From Pyrinomonas sp040289685 (lineage in GTDB: Bacteria > Acidobacteriota > Blastocatellia > Pyrinomonadales > Pyrinomonadaceae): 51,911 nucleotides of DNA. The notes beneath the pieces are model-generated. The model worked only from the letters and a program-made list of their open reading frames with translations, did no database searches and was not told where the DNA came from. The position numbers and the translations under genes are program-made. Positions 34,633-43,759 of the stretch are shown here, piece after piece (the first letter of the stretch is position 1; each line of letters opens with the position of its first letter). The DNA is taken from positions 1 through 51,911 of the forward strand of contig NZ_PSLQ01000017.1 in the NCBI RefSeq assembly GCF_040289685.1, given 5' to 3'.

Positions 34633-35031
34633 TTATCCGGGATCCTGGAGCTCTTCAGCTTCGACCTGTTTCGCTTCGATGTCGAGCCGTTCTCTTCTGA
34701 TATCGAGGCGCAAACGACCGTATAGGCTCATGTATTGATTGGCCACCCAGACGAGCGCGAAGAAAGCGATCAAATAGCCGCGCCAATCATCGAACAAGAG
34801 TTTGAAGCGCGCGATCAAGAGGATGAAGGCGGCGACGTAGTGGCTGAAGCAATACTCGCAAGTGAACAGGTAGAAGAATTTTCGTTCGAGCAGGCGACGA
34901 CACGCACGGCTCTTCGCCGCGCAAAAATCGCGCGCTTCGCGGAATATCTCCTCGTGCGTCACAGTCCAAGAGATGCAGGCGACCGGGACGGCGAGAAGCA
35001 AGAGCCAAACGATTTGCGCGCCCAAGCCCAT
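34633..35031 (-). CDS. Membrane protein of unknown function with a CEYCFSHY motif
   Basis: A 132-residue protein with three or so membrane helices (IVWLLLLAVPVACISWTVTH; YVAAFILLIARFKLLF; GYLIAFFALVWVANQYMSLY) and an amphipathic charged C-terminus (RLRLDIRRERLDIEAKQVEA). A conserved-looking block, FYLFTCEYCFSHYVAAF, could bind a metal or form a disulphide. I know no named family. ATG 35031 is chosen over the upstream in-frame start because GGGGAG lies eight bases before it and a TATAAT (minus strand, 35057-35062) sits just upstream. Confidence 0.7.
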   Translation of the reverse strand: MGLGAQIVWLLLLAVPVACISWTVTHEEIFREARDFCAAKSRACRRLLERKFFYLFTCEYCFSHYVAAFILLIARFKLLFDDWRGYLIAFFALVWVANQYMSLYGRLRLDIRRERLDIEAKQVEAEELQDPG

Positions 35032-35086
35032 CCGCTGCACTCCCCAAGTCGGGCCGATTATATCATCCGCTGCGCTCTCCAAGTCG
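35029..35086 (-). repeat. Duplicated ribosome-site/start region with a two-codon mini-ORF
   Basis: On the minus strand, CGACTTGG-GAG-GCAGCGGATG occurs twice with 21 of 23 identical bases (35064-35086 and 35029-35051). The downstream copy carries the real start codon of the membrane-protein gene. The upstream copy ends in ATG, followed directly by ATA TAA, giving a start-stop of two codons; TATAAT overlaps it. Confidence 0.8.
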
Positions 35087-35164
35087 CGCCGATCATACAC
35101 GAGCACGGTCAGATCGCACCTCGGCTTTGTTTTTTGCTCGAAGGCCGTTAAACTTTGCGGCGAA

Positions 35165-35713
35165 ATGAACGGAGCGAGATCCGCTGACGAATTTCGTCCG
35201 CCCGCCTTGCGGCGCGACGCGCAGGGCGCGATCGAACCGAGGTCGCTCGCCGAGGTGATCGAATGGTTCCTCCGCTATGATCCGCGCGTTGCCGTCATCA
35301 ACCACCCCGCCGTGCAAGAACTCTTCGAATGGAAGCGGCGCGAGGACGAGCTTCTATACGGCGAAGCGTTCGCTTTTTCGCGCGCCGAAGACCGGCTCGC
35401 CATCGGCATCTTTCAGGCACTGGCGACATACAAAGACGAACGCGCGCTTTACGATTGGATCGGCGAATTGCTTGCGGCGCTCGATCAGGCGCGACGCACC
35501 AACGCGGAGATCGCCGACGCCTACCGCCTTCAAACCGCGCCGGGGACCTCAACGCTTGAAGAGGCAAGCAAAATTCCGACATCGCAGGAACGAACCGTTT
35601 ATCTGACTTCATGCTGGCTCGAAGCGCTCTGCACGGCGGAGATTCGCGTTCTCGGCTGGGTTTATCAGGATCTCTACGGACGCGGCTTTCATCCGCGAAA
35701 CTTCCCGACGTAA
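35165..35713 (+). CDS. Hypothetical helical protein
   Basis: A 182-residue protein, all-helical and charged, with no signal peptide or membrane segment. Segments include LAEVIEWFLRYDPRVAVINH and LYDWIGELLAALDQARRTNA. I recognise no domain. ATG 35165 is taken because the open frame upstream overlaps the divergent membrane-protein gene and its start. Its divergent orientation to that gene suggests a shared control region of about 130 bases. Confidence 0.6.
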   Translation: MNGARSADEFRPPALRRDAQGAIEPRSLAEVIEWFLRYDPRVAVINHPAVQELFEWKRREDELLYGEAFAFSRAEDRLAIGIFQALATYKDERALYDWIGELLAALDQARRTNAEIADAYRLQTAPGTSTLEEASKIPTSQERTVYLTSCWLEALCTAEIRVLGWVYQDLYGRGFHPRNFPT

Positions 35714-36090
35714 AAGTTGCCGCTCGCCCGCGAGGCAAGACGCCCTTCTGATCCCTGATTGACGGCTTCCATCGCGAGCGCCGAGGCGAGAAAAGGAGGC
35801 GTTCGCGTGCAGAGCGCCGCCGGCTTCGCAGACGGTTTCATCTTGGGCACAGAGGCGAGGGGACTTTTGGCGGAGAGAAACGGTAATAGGCAGAAGTCGT
35901 CCGACTGCGTTTCGGTCGCTCGACAAACTTGTGTGAAAGGCATAAATTTTCCTGTTCGCGTCCTTGAGAAGAGAGACGCGCGCGCCGAAGCGAAGAGGCC
36001 CTTTTCAACGGAGACCTCGCACGACGCGCGCCCTATAGAAATTTGGACGGAGCGCGTGGCAGTTGATGGGATAGGGAAAGGAGCTTGAAG
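35714..36090. other. Intergenic region, no gene recognised
   Basis: About 370 bases. A 109-codon frame at 35759 has a biased, low-information product and no ribosome site, so I do not call it. No structure beyond scattered short repeats was seen. Confidence 0.45.
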
Positions 36091-36363
36091 ATGCCCGAAG
36101 AGAGACCAAATTATACGAACACTTCACAGACGGTAGTCGTCGAAGCCGACCGGTTTTCATTCGAAACGCTTGAACAAGAGAACGGACATGCGACGGTGAT
36201 CCGGTTTCGCGTTGAAAACCCGCGCATTCGAGTGGGCGACATGCTGGTCGTTCTCTCAGGCACCGACGTCTGCTTTCACGGCATGATCGGGCACATCGAA
36301 GAAGGATACGCCATCGCCGCCGACCGTCGCGGATCGCTTCTTCCCGCTTCGACCGTGCATTGA
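36091..36363 (+). CDS. Small hypothetical protein, beta-rich
   Basis: A 90-residue protein, MPEERPNYTNTSQTVVVEAD and on, with short strands (VIRFRVENPRIRVGDMLVVL) and Gly turns, no signal peptide. AAAGGAG seven bases before ATG 36091 makes it a credible gene. The pattern recalls small barrel folds, but no family is recognised. Its last 17 bases are repeated 65 bases downstream. Confidence 0.6.
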   Translation: MPEERPNYTNTSQTVVVEADRFSFETLEQENGHATVIRFRVENPRIRVGDMLVVLSGTDVCFHGMIGHIEEGYAIAADRRGSLLPASTVH

Positions 36364-36428
36364 GCTTGGAAACGAATCCGCGCGCGATTGTGCTGCGGCG
36401 TCAGTACGCTCCTTCGACCGTGCATTGA
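36347..36428 (+). repeat. Duplicated gene end
   Basis: CTTCGACCGTGCATTGA occurs at 36347-36363, covering the stop of the small gene, and again at 36412-36428, with similar following bases (CTTGGA). This points to a local 65-base duplication at the 3' end of the gene. Confidence 0.75.
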
Positions 36429-36444
36429 ACTTGGAGGCGAGTCT

Positions 36445-38004
36445 TCACCCTTCCGCGGCTTCAAAGACCGAGCGCGGCGCGGCTCGCTTCTGCCAGATGA
36501 GATAGACTGGAAGTCCCGTCATGACGAGCAGGAATCCGATGCCGGAAGTCGTCGGGGCTAAGTAGATCAGATCGCAGATGAGCAGCGTCGCCAGCACCAT
36601 GTAAATCAACGGCACGAACGGATATCCGCGCGTGCGATATGGGCGCGGCGCTTCTGGGAGACGGCGTCGTAAACGGATCACGGCGCCAACCATCAAGACG
36701 TAAAAGATCAAATCGGCGGCGATGATGTATTCGAGCAATTGCGTGTAGACGTTGCCGTATTGCATCGCACCGGTACGTGTATCCACTGCGACGGTGCGCG
36801 GCAACGTCAAGATTGAAGCCCACGCCCCTTGAGCGATGAGCGCGGCGGCGGGCACGCGGCGCGCATTCAGCTCGCCGACGCGCGAAAAGAACAATCCGTC
36901 GCGTGCCATCGCATAGTAAACGCGTGCGCCGGCCAGAATCAGCCCGTTGTTGCAACCGAAGGTCGAGATCATGATCGCCGCGGCCATGATGAACTGGCCC
37001 GGGGCGCCGAGCACCGCTTGCATGGCCGCGGTGGCGACGCGCCCCTGCGGTGCTCGCTGGATTGCATCGAATGGCAGCACGACGACGTAGGAGAGATTGG
37101 CGAGCAGGTAGAGCGCGACCACCGTCGCACAGCCGTAGAGGAGGGCCCGCGGGAGCGTGCGTCCGGGATCGCGCGTTTCGCTTCCCGTGAAAGTGACGTT
37201 GTTCCAAGCCGATTGAGCGAACAATGGGCCGGTCATCGCGCGCCCTAAAAGCATGAGCAGCGCTAAAACTCCACTCGCCTGCAACGACGGCTGCACCGCT
37301 TGCGGCGACCAGCCGTTAGCCCAAGGGTCCCACCAATCCGAAGTGTAGGCGGCGCTCGCGGTGTTCCAGCCGAAGACGAGTCCGACGAGGATGAGACCGG
37401 CCAGCGCCGCCGTCTTCGTGAAGGTGAAGACGTTCTGCACCAATTTGCCGATTTCCAACCCGCGCGTGTTGGTCCAGGTCAGCAGCGCGATGAGGGCAAC
37501 GGCGACCATCTGCTGCGTGGAAAAGCTGAGCGCATACGGTCCTAGGTGAATGGGTTCGATCAAGTAGCGCGTCGGCGAAACTTTGTCGGTGAAAACGCCG
37601 AGGAAGTTGGCGAAAGCAACGGCTACGGCAGCGATCGTTCCCGTTTGGATGACGATGAAGAGCGACCATCCGAAGAGAAAACCGATGGCTGGATGGTAGG
37701 CTTCGCGCAAAAAGACGTATTGACCGCCAGCGCGTGGCATCATCGCGGCGAGCTCCGCGCAGCACAATGCGCCGGTGATAGTCAAAGCTCCAGCGAGCGC
37801 CCAAGCGGCGAGCAACCACCCAGGCGCGCCGACAAGGCGCGCCGATTCGGCTGAGACGATGAAGATGCCGCTGCCGATCATCGAGCCGATGACGATCATC
37901 GTTGCATCGAACGGACCGAGGCCGCGCGCCAGAGCTTCGATCTGCTGCCCTTGCGCGCACGCCGACGCTTCGCCGCGCGGGACATCTCGCTTTTCGTCTC
38001 CCAT
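36445..38004 (-). CDS. APC-family amino acid permease
   Basis: A 519-residue transporter with about 12 membrane helices. The APC signature is at the start: GPFDATMIVIGSMIGSGIFI (helix 1 with the GSGIF break), and later helices include AELAAMMPRAGGQYVFLREA, the TM3 amphipathic region. NNVTFTGSETRDPGRTLPRA is typical of cationic- or neutral-amino-acid permeases such as LAT-type exchangers. The start is placed at ATG 38004 (MGDEKRD), ten bases after the stop of the lipoprotein gene, so both are likely in one operon. Substrate unknown. Confidence 0.88.
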   Translation of the reverse strand: MGDEKRDVPRGEASACAQGQQIEALARGLGPFDATMIVIGSMIGSGIFIVSAESARLVGAPGWLLAAWALAGALTITGALCCAELAAMMPRAGGQYVFLREAYHPAIGFLFGWSLFIVIQTGTIAAVAVAFANFLGVFTDKVSPTRYLIEPIHLGPYALSFSTQQMVAVALIALLTWTNTRGLEIGKLVQNVFTFTKTAALAGLILVGLVFGWNTASAAYTSDWWDPWANGWSPQAVQPSLQASGVLALLMLLGRAMTGPLFAQSAWNNVTFTGSETRDPGRTLPRALLYGCATVVALYLLANLSYVVVLPFDAIQRAPQGRVATAAMQAVLGAPGQFIMAAAIMISTFGCNNGLILAGARVYYAMARDGLFFSRVGELNARRVPAAALIAQGAWASILTLPRTVAVDTRTGAMQYGNVYTQLLEYIIAADLIFYVLMVGAVIRLRRRLPEAPRPYRTRGYPFVPLIYMVLATLLICDLIYLAPTTSGIGFLLVMTGLPVYLIWQKRAAPRSVFEAAEG

Positions 38005-38014
38005 CCGTCGCTTT

Positions 38015-38587
38015 TCAGCGCGCGTTGGCGTTGGAAGGACCGGCCAACCGCGCCTTGTTCTGCTCTTCGATGGCGGCGATTCGCTTCGACAGCTCTTCGC
38101 GCTCTTGGTCGAGCTTGTCAAACTCTTCGGAGAGCTTCATCCGCCGCTCATTGATGCTTTCCAAAGATTGGTCGTTGATGATGGCTTCAGCTCGTTGGCG
38201 CGTGACGTCGATCATCGCCACGATCTTCTGCTGTCGTTGACCGACCAGCGCGACGTACTCGCGGAACCAATCTTCGACGCGCATCTTCGCCGCTCGCTCG
38301 GTCTTGGCGATGGCTTCGCGTTCGAGCGCCGCCGCTTGCTTTAGAAGCTCGATCTGCTCACGAGCGAGCAGTTCGATCTCGGCCCGCTCTTGGTCGTAAT
38401 CTTTGCTGACGATTTCTTCCTCTTTAGCATCGACCTGTGCCGCGACCTCCGCCACGCGATCCTGCAAAGCGTTAGCTTCGTCGATCAGTTTATTGGCTTC
38501 ATCCGTTTGGTCCCGATTGCTGCATCCAACCAACGCGCAACATAAGAGCAACACCAAAGACGTTCTCACAAAGCGAGCAATGAACAT
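38015..38587 (-). CDS. Coiled-coil lipoprotein
   Basis: A 190-residue lipoprotein: signal sequence FVRTSLVLLLCCALVGCSN with a lipobox ending at Cys (LVGC). It is followed almost entirely by charged heptad-like helices (EANALQDRVAEVAAQVDAKE and LSEEFDKLDQEREELSKRIA), which predict a coiled coil. It is probably anchored in the outer or inner membrane and may have a structural role. GGGAGGAG before the ATG supports the start at 38587. Family unrecognised. Confidence 0.75.
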   Translation of the reverse strand: MFIARFVRTSLVLLLCCALVGCSNRDQTDEANKLIDEANALQDRVAEVAAQVDAKEEEIVSKDYDQERAEIELLAREQIELLKQAAALEREAIAKTERAAKMRVEDWFREYVALVGQRQQKIVAMIDVTRQRAEAIINDQSLESINERRMKLSEEFDKLDQEREELSKRIAAIEEQNKARLAGPSNANAR

Positions 38588-38777
38588 GCCGAACTCCTCC
38601 CTGAAGGGTCTTTCGCGTCCAAATCTACCATCGAACGCGACGGTCAAGCTAGCCCGAAGCTTCTGTCATCGCTTGCGGCGGGAGTTTGACGCGGTCTTCG
38701 CGCGGAGAGTATAAAGTCAACGACGGCAACAAGATCATCTCCTGAACGCCGCTCGTTCAAAAAGGATGGCCTGAAAC

Positions 38778-40145
38778 ATGCGTCGAAAGATCGTGAAGAG
38801 AATTGGCCCGTGTGCTCCTCGGCGTGAATCGAAAGGGCTTTTGGCGCTGCTTGCGATCGCGCTGTTTTGCGCCTCGTCCGTCGCTTACAACGAGAAGGGC
38901 CGGAACGCATCGCGCGAGCAGCGCATCGCACAAGCGGCGGAGAGCCTGCGCGCCAAATTGATCGAACAACGGCGCGACTTTCACATGTATCCGGAACTAT
39001 CGAACCGCGAGGAGCGCACGTCTCGCATCGTCGCGGAGCGGTTGAAGGCGTTGGGTTTCGATGACGTGCGCACCAACGTCGCGCGGCATGGGGTCGTCGG
39101 TCTTCTCAAGGGGGCCAAGCCCGGTCCGGTCGTCGCCGTGCGCGCCGACATGGACGCGCTTCCGATTCAGGAGACCATCGACGTGCCGTACAAATCGCGT
39201 GTGCCCGGCGTCAAACACGCCTGCGGTCATGACGTTCATACGACGATCGCGCTCGGCGTCGCCGAAATCCTCAGCCGCATGCGCGATGAGATCAGCGGCA
39301 GCATCAAGTTCATCTTTCAACCGGCTGAGGAAGGCCCCCCGCCCGGCGAGGAGGGCGGCGCGCCGCTGATGATCAAAGAGGGCGTCCTTGACAACCCGCG
39401 CCCGCAGGCCATCTTCGGCTTGCACGTCATGCCGACCATCGAAGTCGGGAAGATCGGCTACAATTCCGGTCCGGCGATGGCTTCATCGGACCGGTTCGTC
39501 GTCACGATTCGCGGCAAAAAAGTTCACGGCGCATATCCGCACGAAGGCGTGGATGCGGTGGTCGTCGCCGCCGAATGCGTCATGGCGCTGCAAACGATCC
39601 GCAGCCGTCGCATCAACACGCAGGAGCCTCTGGTCCTCTCGGTCGGCATCATTCAGGGCGGCAATCGGTTCAACATCATCGCCGACGAAGTCAAATTGGA
39701 AGGCACCGTCAGGACATTGAACGAAGATGTGCGCCGCCGCGTGCAACAGATGATGCGCGAAACGGTGGCCGGCATCACATCGGCTTACGGCGCGACGTTT
39801 GAGATGCAGTATGAAGAGGGCGCCGCCGTGACTTACAACGATCCCGAGTTGGTCGAAGAGACGTTGCCGACGCTGCGCCGCATCGTCGGCAGCCAGAACG
39901 TCATCGCTCCGTTGCCGCAGATGGGAGCCGAAGATTTCTCCTACTACCAGCGGGTCATCCCTGGTTTCTACTACTTTCTCGGCGTCGCCAACCGCGCGCG
40001 CGGGATCACGGCCATGGTCCACACGCCTGAGTTCGACGTTGATGAAGAGGCGATCACGATCGGCGTGAAAGCGATGGCCAACGTCCTGCTCGATTATCTC
40101 GACCGGCACGCCAATCAAAAGTCCTCGGTCGCCGCTTCACACTGA
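38778..40145 (+). CDS. Secreted M20-family metallo-amidohydrolase
   Basis: A 455-residue M20D-type amidohydrolase with N-terminal signal sequence (GLLALLAIALFCASSVAYNE). The metal-binding motifs are all present: RADMDALPI, ACGHDVHTT, FQPAEEG and the late HTPEF. An inserted dimerisation domain (SDRFVVTIRGKKVHGAYPHE) follows. Relatives cleave N-acyl or N-acetyl amino acids or indole-acetyl conjugates. The export signal suggests a periplasmic scavenger. It converges on glnB across a hairpin. Confidence 0.9.
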   Translation: MRRKIVKRIGPCAPRRESKGLLALLAIALFCASSVAYNEKGRNASREQRIAQAAESLRAKLIEQRRDFHMYPELSNREERTSRIVAERLKALGFDDVRTNVARHGVVGLLKGAKPGPVVAVRADMDALPIQETIDVPYKSRVPGVKHACGHDVHTTIALGVAEILSRMRDEISGSIKFIFQPAEEGPPPGEEGGAPLMIKEGVLDNPRPQAIFGLHVMPTIEVGKIGYNSGPAMASSDRFVVTIRGKKVHGAYPHEGVDAVVVAAECVMALQTIRSRRINTQEPLVLSVGIIQGGNRFNIIADEVKLEGTVRTLNEDVRRRVQQMMRETVAGITSAYGATFEMQYEEGAAVTYNDPELVEETLPTLRRIVGSQNVIAPLPQMGAEDFSYYQRVIPGFYYFLGVANRARGITAMVHTPEFDVDEEAITIGVKAMANVLLDYLDRHANQKSSVAASH

Positions 40146-40150
40146 TCTGC

Positions 40151-40175
40151 TCTTCGGCGAACGGCGTGCCGAAGA
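40151..40175. terminator. Hairpin between convergent genes
   Basis: TCTTCGGC (40151-40158) pairs perfectly with GCCGAAGA (40168-40175). It lies between the convergent amidohydrolase and glnB genes and could end transcripts in either direction, though no T-run follows on the plus strand. Confidence 0.45.
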
Positions 40176-40212
40176 CGGACGGGCTGCCTCTTTCGCGGTT
40201 CGCCCCAGCTCT

Positions 40213-40551
40213 CTACAAGGCCGCTTCGCCGCGCTCTCCGGTCCGAATTCGGATCACGTCATCGAGCGTGGTGACGAAGATCTTGCCGTCGCCGAATTTG
40301 CCCGTGCGCGCCGCTTTCATGATGGCGTGCACCACCATGTCCTCGATGTCATCGGGGATGATGACTTCGACTTTTATCTTCGGGATGAATTCGATTTGGT
40401 ACTCCGTCCCGCGGTAGGTTTCCGTGTGACCGCGCTGCCGCCCGTAGCCTTGCACTTCGCTGACGGTCATGCCCTTGACATCGACCTCTTGCAGGGCATT
40501 GCGCACGGCATCGAGTAGATGCGGCCTGATGATGGCTTCGACCTTTTTCAT
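40213..40551 (-). CDS. glnB: Nitrogen regulatory protein PII
   Basis: A 112-residue PII trimer subunit, MKKVEAIIRPHLLDAVRNAL. The T-loop GHTETYRGTEYQIEF carries the uridylylatable Tyr at position 51, and the C-terminal signature TGKFGDGKIFVTTLDDVIRI is complete. PII senses 2-oxoglutarate and ATP/ADP and controls nitrogen metabolism; its modifying enzyme glnD lies just upstream in the same direction, 56 bases away. Without genome context glnB and glnK cannot be told apart; a divergent amtB favours a GlnK-like partnership. Confidence 0.95.
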   Translation of the reverse strand: MKKVEAIIRPHLLDAVRNALQEVDVKGMTVSEVQGYGRQRGHTETYRGTEYQIEFIPKIKVEVIIPDDIEDMVVHAIMKAARTGKFGDGKIFVTTLDDVIRIRTGERGEAAL

Positions 40552-40607
40552 CTTTCAAGCTCCTTGGGCGTCCAGTTTGGCGTGCGATCTTGATCGTCGA
40601 AAAGAAC

Positions 40608-43322
40608 TCAAGCTTTGGGATCGCTCGACGAAAGTTCGATCTTCAATTCCGCAGCGAGCGCGCGACGCAACTCCTCTTCCCGTTCGGCAGCGAGTTTCTT
40701 CCCGTCCTCGTCCGTGACGTAGAAGACATCGAGCGCGTAGTGCTTCTCGGTGCTGACGCGCGCGCAGACGATCTCTACCCCCAAGCCGGCGACGATGCGC
40801 GCGATGCGATAGGCCAATCCCGGTTCATCAGCGACGCAGACTTCGAGCACCGTATACGCTTGCGCAGCTTCGCCGTCGCAACGGACGTGCGGCGTCGGAC
40901 TGCGCTCGGCACGAGCGGGCCGGCGACGCGGAGCGTGGCGCTCTCGCCAGCGTTCCACCAGCGCGGCGACGTCGAGTTTGCCGGCGATGGCGGCTTCCAG
41001 TTCGCGCTCTATCTTTTCGCGTCGCCGCTCATCGACGGCTTGGTGCGTGGCGATTTCGCGCAGCACGAACTGGTCAACGACCACACCATCTTCGCGCGTG
41101 TGGAGTTCGGCGCTCAGGATCTCGATGCCGTTGGCGGTGAGCGTTCCGGCGATGTCCGCGAAAAGGGCGTGTCGGTCGCGCGCGCAGACGACTAGTTCGG
41201 TCGCATCGCATCCGAGCGGGCACCACGCGCATTGCCAAGAGTCGCCCATGGCAGAGATTAGACGCAAATGAAGCGCGATTGCCTGCGCATCGAAGGCGAG
41301 CGCGTAACGTTCTGGCAGCAGAGCGAAATGACGCTCGATCTCGCTCGGCGCGATCGTTCCTTGCAAAAGCTCGACGACGCGCTCTTTACGTCGCAACTTT
41401 TCGCTCGGCGTGCCCGTCAAACTCTCGCCCGTCAAAGCTTGGCGCGCGCGCGTGTAAAGCTCCCACAAAAGTCTCCCTTTCCAATCGCTCCAAACGCCCG
41501 GCGCTACGCCGCTCAGATCGGCGTAGGTAAGAAGCAACAGCATGTTGAGCGCATCGAGCGAAGCGACCTGCGACGCGAAGCGCGAGATAACTTGCGGATC
41601 GGATAGATCACGCCGCTGCGCAAGATGCGCCATCAAAAGATGATGCTTGACCAGGAGCGTGACCTTGGCACTGCTCGTCGCATCGAAGTGAAGACGACGG
41701 CAGATGCGCGCTGCCATGCGCGCTCCGCGTGCGGCATGCCCTTTGCCCTGACCTTTGCCGAGATCGTGAAGCAGCACAGCAAGGTAGAGCAACCCGATGT
41801 CTTCGATCTGGTCGAAAACGTTCCGCCACGGCGCGCGTTGCTCGTCGCGACTGGCGCACAGTTGATCAAGCGCTTCGATGGCCTTGAGCGTGTGTTCATC
41901 TATCGTGTAGTGATGGTAAAGATCGTGTTGGATGAGCGAGTTGATGCGCTCGAATTCCGGCAAGTAGCGACCGAGAAATCCGACATCGCGCATCAGGCGT
42001 AGTGCAGGCGCGACGCGCCCTGGTTGGCGCAACACACGAAGAAAAGCGCGCGCCGCTTCTGGCGACTGGCGAAAGCGGCGATCGAACAGACTGAGGTTGC
42101 GCTCCAACTCTTCGGCAACTGCTGCTGACAGACCGACGCCCATCTCTGCAGCCCGCGCGAAGATGTCGAAGCAAAACATGGGACGCGAACGCAGCTCTTG
42201 GCCTAGATCGCCGTCGAAGCGAAGGACGCCGTCTTTGACGAACAGCTTCGCGCCAGCGCGTCGCCACGGAAACCAGCGTGCCCGCGCGCTCTCTTGTTTG
42301 GCGGCGAGCATTCGATCGCAAAAGCGGCTGATGTTCGCTGTGTGGCGATAGTAATCGCGCATGAACTTCTCCGCGGCGGTCAAACGCGCATCCGCACGAT
42401 AACCCAAGCGCGCCGCCAATTCCGGTTGCAACTCGAAGTTGAGTCGGTCGGCGCGGCGCCCGCCGAGAAGATGCGCTTCGCATCTCGTGCGCAAGAGAAA
42501 CTCGCGTGCCCGCGCGATCTTCCGTCCTTCGGCTTCGCTCAGCAAGCCGCAAGCTGCAGCTTCATCGAGCGACCGGCAACCGCGCAGCAACCATGCCGCC
42601 CACAGCGCCGAATGGAGGTCGCGCAAGCCGCCGCAGCCCTCTTCCAAGTGCGGCTCGCGGATGAGAATCTCTGCGCCGTGTTGGCGCCGCCGCTGCTGAC
42701 GTTCTTCGCGCACGATGTTCATGATGTCGGCGCGTCGGCGTTCGCGCTCGACTTCGAGCGCCGCTTCCAGCCCATTGAACAGCGTCAGATTGCCAGCGAC
42801 CGATCGCGCGCTGAACAGCGCCGTTTGCAAGTGCGGATCTTCGCGGGCGGCGTGCAACGCCTCGCTGATGGTGTGAAACGAGTGGCCGACCGTTAACCCA
42901 GCATCCCATAGCAAGCGGAGCAGTTGTTCTACTAGTTGGCGCGTCAGCGTCGCGCGCCGCCCGGTGTGCAGCAGTAGCAGATCGATGTCCGAACAGAAGC
43001 AGAGTTCGCGGCGCCCGTATCCGCCAATGGCGACGACGGCGCAGCTTGCTTGCGCCAAACGCAGACGCTCGTCGCCGGTCCAGTTGGCCGCCTCGAAAGC
43101 GCGTTCCACCAAATGGTCGAGGATGAGGCTGCGCGCCCACACGGTCCAACTGCCCGCCGCGCCACACCGATAGGCGATCTTCAAGCGCTCATCTTCGACG
43201 CGCAGGAAAGCGCGAAGCTGCGCGGCGATCTGTTCGGGCGTTGCGAGTCCAGCGAGCGCATCAAGGCGCTGTGCCGCGTGCGCTTTGACTTTTTGCCAAT
43301 GCCTATTGGTCGCTGGATCCAT
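40608..43322 (-). CDS. glnD: [Protein-PII] uridylyltransferase/uridylyl-removing enzyme
   Basis: A 904-residue bifunctional GlnD that uridylylates PII when nitrogen is low and removes UMP when glutamine is high. The nucleotidyltransferase domain contains IGGYGRRELCFCSDIDLLLL (catalytic GG and DxD). The HD domain carries AVLLHDLGKGQGKGHAARGA (His-Asp). Two ACT domains at the C-terminus bind glutamine (around residues 700-760 and 820-880). Length is near the E. coli 890. A 200-residue frame on the other strand is a shadow. ATG 43322 has GAGGAG just upstream. Confidence 0.95.
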   Translation of the reverse strand: MDPATNRHWQKVKAHAAQRLDALAGLATPEQIAAQLRAFLRVEDERLKIAYRCGAAGSWTVWARSLILDHLVERAFEAANWTGDERLRLAQASCAVVAIGGYGRRELCFCSDIDLLLLHTGRRATLTRQLVEQLLRLLWDAGLTVGHSFHTISEALHAAREDPHLQTALFSARSVAGNLTLFNGLEAALEVERERRRADIMNIVREERQQRRRQHGAEILIREPHLEEGCGGLRDLHSALWAAWLLRGCRSLDEAAACGLLSEAEGRKIARAREFLLRTRCEAHLLGGRRADRLNFELQPELAARLGYRADARLTAAEKFMRDYYRHTANISRFCDRMLAAKQESARARWFPWRRAGAKLFVKDGVLRFDGDLGQELRSRPMFCFDIFARAAEMGVGLSAAVAEELERNLSLFDRRFRQSPEAARAFLRVLRQPGRVAPALRLMRDVGFLGRYLPEFERINSLIQHDLYHHYTIDEHTLKAIEALDQLCASRDEQRAPWRNVFDQIEDIGLLYLAVLLHDLGKGQGKGHAARGARMAARICRRLHFDATSSAKVTLLVKHHLLMAHLAQRRDLSDPQVISRFASQVASLDALNMLLLLTYADLSGVAPGVWSDWKGRLLWELYTRARQALTGESLTGTPSEKLRRKERVVELLQGTIAPSEIERHFALLPERYALAFDAQAIALHLRLISAMGDSWQCAWCPLGCDATELVVCARDRHALFADIAGTLTANGIEILSAELHTREDGVVVDQFVLREIATHQAVDERRREKIERELEAAIAGKLDVAALVERWRERHAPRRRPARAERSPTPHVRCDGEAAQAYTVLEVCVADEPGLAYRIARIVAGLGVEIVCARVSTEKHYALDVFYVTDEDGKKLAAEREEELRRALAAELKIELSSSDPKA

Positions 43323-43759
43323 TCTCCTCGCTCGTCCTATGGACCCTGCCGCAGTCCATAAATTAAAAAAATCTATTGATAAAACGGGGGTTGCGTTAAA
43401 ATTGTCGCTTCAGTCGAGCGCGGGATATCGGTCGCACAGAGAGCGACTTGGAAACTTTCACAGGAAAAACGGAAGCTGTCAAGCCCTTTGTCGTTGAAAG
43501 ATGGAAGCTGAATGCACTGGGCGGGGCGCCGCAGCGCTTTTGAATCTTCTTCGGGGACTTTCGTCAGCGAAAAGCAAGCGAAAGATCGCGAATTTAGACA
43601 ACCGTTCTTGAACCGGCAGCCCGCCGGACGTTTGGCCGACCGTAAAGCCTTGATCAGCGAATCTTGCCCCACGTGGTTTTCCGCGCTCTCGTCGCGCCGA
43701 AAACAGGGGCGGCGCGAGCCCGGGCGATTCCAAAGAAATCTCAGGGGAGATTAAAGACC
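43323..43759. other. Divergent intergenic region between glnD and amtB
   Basis: About 440 bases. An inverted repeat TATGGAC-GTCCATA (43338-43360) lies near the glnD start and could be an operator. The AT-rich block TTGATAAAACG/TTAAAAT around 43375-43400 may hold the promoters. I searched for a sigma-54 pattern (TGGCAC-N5-TTGC) and did not find one. Confidence 0.45.

Noticed and set aside
35759..36088. 109-codon frame before the small beta-rich gene
   Set aside because: No ribosome site and it overlaps the ribosome site of the better-supported gene at 36091.
43323..43759. Sigma-54 promoter for amtB
   Set aside because: No TGGCAC-N5-TTGC pattern was found in the divergent region.
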